64,000 nucleotides of DNA, taken from assembly GCF_001522545.3 (NCBI RefSeq), contig NC_031769.1:148623361-148687360 (forward strand), in the 5' to 3' direction. Of this stretch, positions 60,379 to 64,000 are shown in pieces. The position numbers and the translations under genes are program-made. The stretch is from Parus major. Taxonomy: Eukaryota > Chordata > Aves > Passeriformes > Paridae. The notes beneath the pieces were generated by a model that was not told the DNA's origin, ran no database searches, and saw only the letters and a list, made by a program, of their open reading frames with translations. Each line of letters starts with the position of its first letter. The first letter of the stretch is position 1.

Positions 60379-62054
60379 CTGGAAAGGTTCTGTGCTCTCC
60401 CTTCATGCCTGTGTGTCGTGGCAGGATCTCAACACATCAGGGGTCTCAGGCAGAGCACAGCCTGCTGAACCTGGCCACAGGTTAAAATCAGTGCCCAGTG
60501 ACCTTGCCAGCATTTTGTGCTCCAGAAAGGCTTCAAACAGATGGTTTGATTAGAAGTGAGAGAGTGTCATATTCTAGTGTAGGTTACCTGTGCTCCACCC
60601 AGCCCAGGAGGACTTTGCCTCTGTGCAGCATCAGGAATCCGTGTGCTGTGGAGTATCTGGGGGTGACTTGTCTGGGTTCTGCTTTTCAACACGAAACAGG
60701 GGACAATTTCCTCTCTACCCTGCACGGACTCTGCTCCCTCCAGTGAGAGCAGCTCCACTGCCTGCAGGATGGATCCCTGGAGTCTGGTAAAACCTGCAGG
60801 AGAGGGAGGACTTTTGCAGTGCTACAACGTGGAAAAGCTGAGCTTATTCTCTCTGTCCAAAGGCAGAGGGAAGGAAGGCACTTCAAGGCAGGCCCCTGTT
60901 GTTCCTACTCTGCCTGGTCCCAGGTGCTTCCCTGGAGCTCCTGTTCCAGCCTGTAACTCTGCCATCAGGTTCATAGTTTGGCATTTCTTCCTGCTGTGCA
61001 GCTGAGTGCTGGATCTGGGCTCAGTGACGTCTCTGTCACCTCCCTGCCATTGTGGCCACCGCTGTAGCATGGCTGGCTTGGGCTGTGGCATCCCTGAGGG
61101 CAGCATGGGCTGGGAGATGTGCATTGTCCTGCTGCAAGCTTCCCACACCCCTGTGGCTGTCCCAGGCTGCTCGAGGAAATCAGGATGGAGATGTAGAGAC
61201 AGAGAGTACAGCCCAGCAAGGGGTTAGGGGGAATTTTTAGCTGAGGATGCTGAAGCAAAGCCCACAACTTCCCCATGGGCACAGATTGTAGGGAATAAGG
61301 CATTTCACATCTGCTCAAGACCTGGAAAAAGATGAAATACAGAAATCAGCTGATGCCAGCCATAAGGACTGTGGATGAGGGGATGGCCTTGCCCAGCTGA
61401 AGAGCAGCATTTTCTCCTGTCCTTGTTGTCCAGGTCCTGCTGGCCCCCAGGCTGTGGCAGGGCTGTGCTCTCAGCCAGGGTGCTGCTGGCTGCCCATGTG
61501 CCTCTGCCAGCAGCAGCACAGGAGCCAGATCCAGCCCAGCAGGTCCCTGGCATGGGCCCTCCTGGCTCAGCCCAGGCCGCTTCCAGGAGGACTCTGCCAG
61601 CAGCAGGATGTGAAGGGAGGCACATGGGGAGATGTCAGACTGACAGACCCCAAAACAGAGAGGGCTCCTGGCAGAGGGATGTGCTGCTCCATTAGTGCTG
61701 AGGGGAGTCATGGAGCAGCTGCAGGCACTGATGGGGACACTGCAGCCAGGAGCTGGAATGATCCTGGATTGCAGTGCTACATCCCCATGGATTAACACCC
61801 AGCGTGTCTCATTCTGCAGCACTGGCTGGACCCTCTCCATCTGCTGCAGCTGCATCTGTGGGAGCAGCAAGGGCCATCTTCCCACTTCAAGTGGGGTATG
61901 AGCCCTGGGAAATCCTTTGGGACACTCCTGCTAATCCCCAAGCTACTCTGGGGCATCACAGGACTAATAGAAATCAATCCTGAGGAGATAACTCCCTGCA
62001 GGCACCGGTGATGAGGCAGGGCAGGGCTTGGCCCCTTCTCCTCTGGGGATGAAG

Positions 62055-62480
62055 ACAAATTTGGCTGGAGCTGCTCTGCTATGAACACAGGCTGAAAGAC
62101 TTTGGCTGTTCAGCCTGGAGAAGCAAAGGCCCTGGGGACAACTTAGAGCCTCTTCCAGTGCCTAAAGATTCTCCAAGAGAACTGGAGAGGGACTTTGGAC
62201 AAGGGCATGGAGGGACAGGACAAGGGGTAATGGATTTAAGCTGAAGGATGGCAGGTTTAAATTGGATATTGGGAAGAAAATCTTCCCTGTGAGGCCAGTG
62301 AGACCCTGTCAGAGGTTGTCCAGAGGAGCAGTGGATGCCCCATCCCTGGAAGTGTCCAAGGCCAGGTTGGATGTGGTTTGGAGAAAGCCAGGACAGTGTC
62401 CCTGCACATGGCAGGGGGTTGGAACAAGATATCTTTAAGGCTCCTTCCAGCCCAAACCATTCCATGATCCTGTAATCTCT
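62055..62480 (+). repeat. CR1 LINE 3' fragment (about 425 bases)
   Basis: Forward copy: GGCTGTTCAGCCTGGAGAAG, GGAGAGGGACTTTGGACAAG, TTGGATATTGGGAAGAAAAT, CATCCCTGGAAGTGTCCAAG and CCATTCCATGATCCTGTAAT. Confidence 0.94.
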
Positions 62481-64000
62481 GTCAGGTTGAATTATAAAAC
62501 AGCACTGAGCTGGACTAGGCAGCTTTCAAACCCAATAAGCACGGTAGGCATCTTGCCATTATATCAAAAACCAGAGTCAGAATCCTCTTCTGGGATGAGT
62601 AATTGCAATACACTTCCCTCAGTAATTTGCATTTGCTGCCATTTGACCCACAGGAGTGCAGAAATCCTTCTCACTCATAGTTTTGATGATGGGCACTACT
62701 GTGTTTCTGTCGAGTTGAGAATGAATCTGTCTCATGCCTGAAGAGTGTCTCAGAACTGGGTCTCGCTTGGTTTGAAAATTTGTTAAATTTGTGCAAGGTT
62801 TAGGCTGGACGTCATGTCCCAGATGGGACTGAGATGAATTGCTTGGTTCAGAATGACACCAAGCCCAAGGGAGTCACCAGCACTTAGAAAATAAACTGTG
62901 TTATGGGTTTAAAAGCCAGGGATTCATGCAATGTGAGGGACAATAATTGAGGAGATTTACCTCTAAGCACAGCTATTTCTGCTGTGAAAGAGCAAAACCC
63001 AGAAATAATAAAGAGGAAAGAGGCAGGAGAGGTGGGATTTGGTTCAAAGATGCCATTCATTTGTCCAGTGACACAGTAGCTCTTCTGAATATGGAGATTG
63101 CAAAATCCCAGCCAGGTCTGAAGGTGAGGTTGGTGGCACGGTGAGCTCTCCAATCCATGAGCTGCTGATGGAGGAGACCCCTGTGTCTCTGCAGGCTTCC
63201 CCTGTCCCACTTCTGGCCTCCCAGAAAGATTTTGGGACCCAAACGTGGAGTGTTTAACTACCAAAATCCCCCAGCTGCCTGGCACTGAGGGACAGGGTGC
63301 TGCTGGATGCAGAGCTGGGGAGGTTGCTCAAGGTGGAAGGAGAAATGCAAAGGCACCATTGGTTCATGGAGCACCCAAGCAGGCAAAGGAGCAGGAATGG
63401 TTGGGATTTGTGGGCCTGAGAGGGATATGCTGAAGTCTGGGACACTCAGGATGGCAAATGATGAAGTGATGGTACCATAAATGTAATTTTCTGGAGGTGA
63501 GCTTGCAGCATGGCAGGACTCTGGATCTGACAGAGCTGGATGTTGGAAAGGCAGGAAAATTGCCATGGAAATGCAGATGTCACTCTACCAGGAGATCCTG
63601 TGAAGCAGGACATGGGACTGATGTTTTCCTGTAGCCTCAAAACACACAATGTCTCCTACACATCCCAGGGAAAGGCCAGTGGTCCATAACTTTCATCCAG
63701 CTGGGACCAACTGGGAAAAATAATGAAACAAAACACAAAAGTAGGACAGTTTTGAGCAACTTTGGCTCAATGAATAACAGCAGTTGCTTCTCATGATAAT
63801 GCTTGCAATGGCACAGATGGGGCAGGGAAAGATTGATCTTCACCTCCACCTCTTTCTGTGTCCAGACAATAAATGAAGGAGTGAAAGTCTGTCCATTTTA
63901 CAGCAAGGACAGGTCTTCCTCTACATTTTTCCCCCTCAACACACATTAATTCAACAGGCCAGTCAGCTGGGTGTATTTTTAATTCCCAGCTGCCGGAATG

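Larger units (their letters stand above)
59579..64000 (+). other. ADGRB1: ADGRB1 intron after linker exon (runs out of the window)
   Basis: The intron begins GTAAGC at 59579. It contains two CR1 fragments (60222-60378 and 62055-62480). The rest (59579-60221, 60379-62054, 62481-64000) is unique sequence in which I see no exon; in particular no thrombospondin repeat coding sequence is present, so the acceptor lies past the window edge. Confidence 0.8.

Noticed and set aside
61346..61885. Frame of about 180 codons rich in Cys, Ser and Pro, checked as a possible TSR2 exon
   Set aside because: No WxxWxxW pattern, no CxxxCG, and no similarity to the expected repeat 2 sequence.

Overview
The window is vertebrate nuclear DNA, almost certainly from a bird. 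It carries about 28 pieces of CR1 retrotransposon 3' ends, the dominant repeat of bird genomes, on both strands. It also has long introns with consensus GT/AG splice sites and no bacterial-style gene packing. Nearly every open frame away from the three exons below looks like chance. I cannot name the species; the many short CR1 tails would fit a songbird-like genome, but that is a guess.

One gene is recognisable: the 5' part of ADGRB1 (BAI1, brain-specific angiogenesis inhibitor 1), an adhesion G-protein-coupled receptor, on the + strand. Three coding exons are visible. Exon A (coding part 9722-10469) holds the start codon, signal peptide and N-terminal CUB-like domain. Exon B (51284-51442) holds a complete thrombospondin type 1 repeat. 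Exon C (59471-59578) holds the linker that follows. Both junctions are phase 1 and join in frame to give about 338 residues. The remaining repeats, hormone-binding and GAIN domains, seven-transmembrane region and cytoplasmic tail must lie beyond position 64000. An N-terminal repeat encoded directly after the CUB-like exon, together with the sequence match, points to ADGRB1 rather than ADGRB2 or ADGRB3.

Layout: 1-9549 is upstream sequence or a 5' UTR intron, with CR1 pieces and a cluster of three unrelated tandem duplications (4561-5466). 9550-10469 is the first coding exon, with a 5' leader that contains two small upstream reading frames; the second ends on the start codon of the receptor. 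10470-51283 is one intron of about 40.8 kb. It contains most of the CR1 copies, two inverted copies of a retroviral LTR-like element, a pentanucleotide microsatellite, a decamer minisatellite, a 466-base assembly gap and several unique stretches that could be regulatory. 51443-59470 and 59579-64000 are the next introns.

I found no RNA gene, CRISPR array, complete transposon or second protein-coding gene, and no convincing undescribed system. The most useful leads are the upstream frame overlapping the ADGRB1 start, the apparent loss of the RGD motif known from the human protein, and two in-frame skippable exons, one of which is exactly the first thrombospondin repeat.
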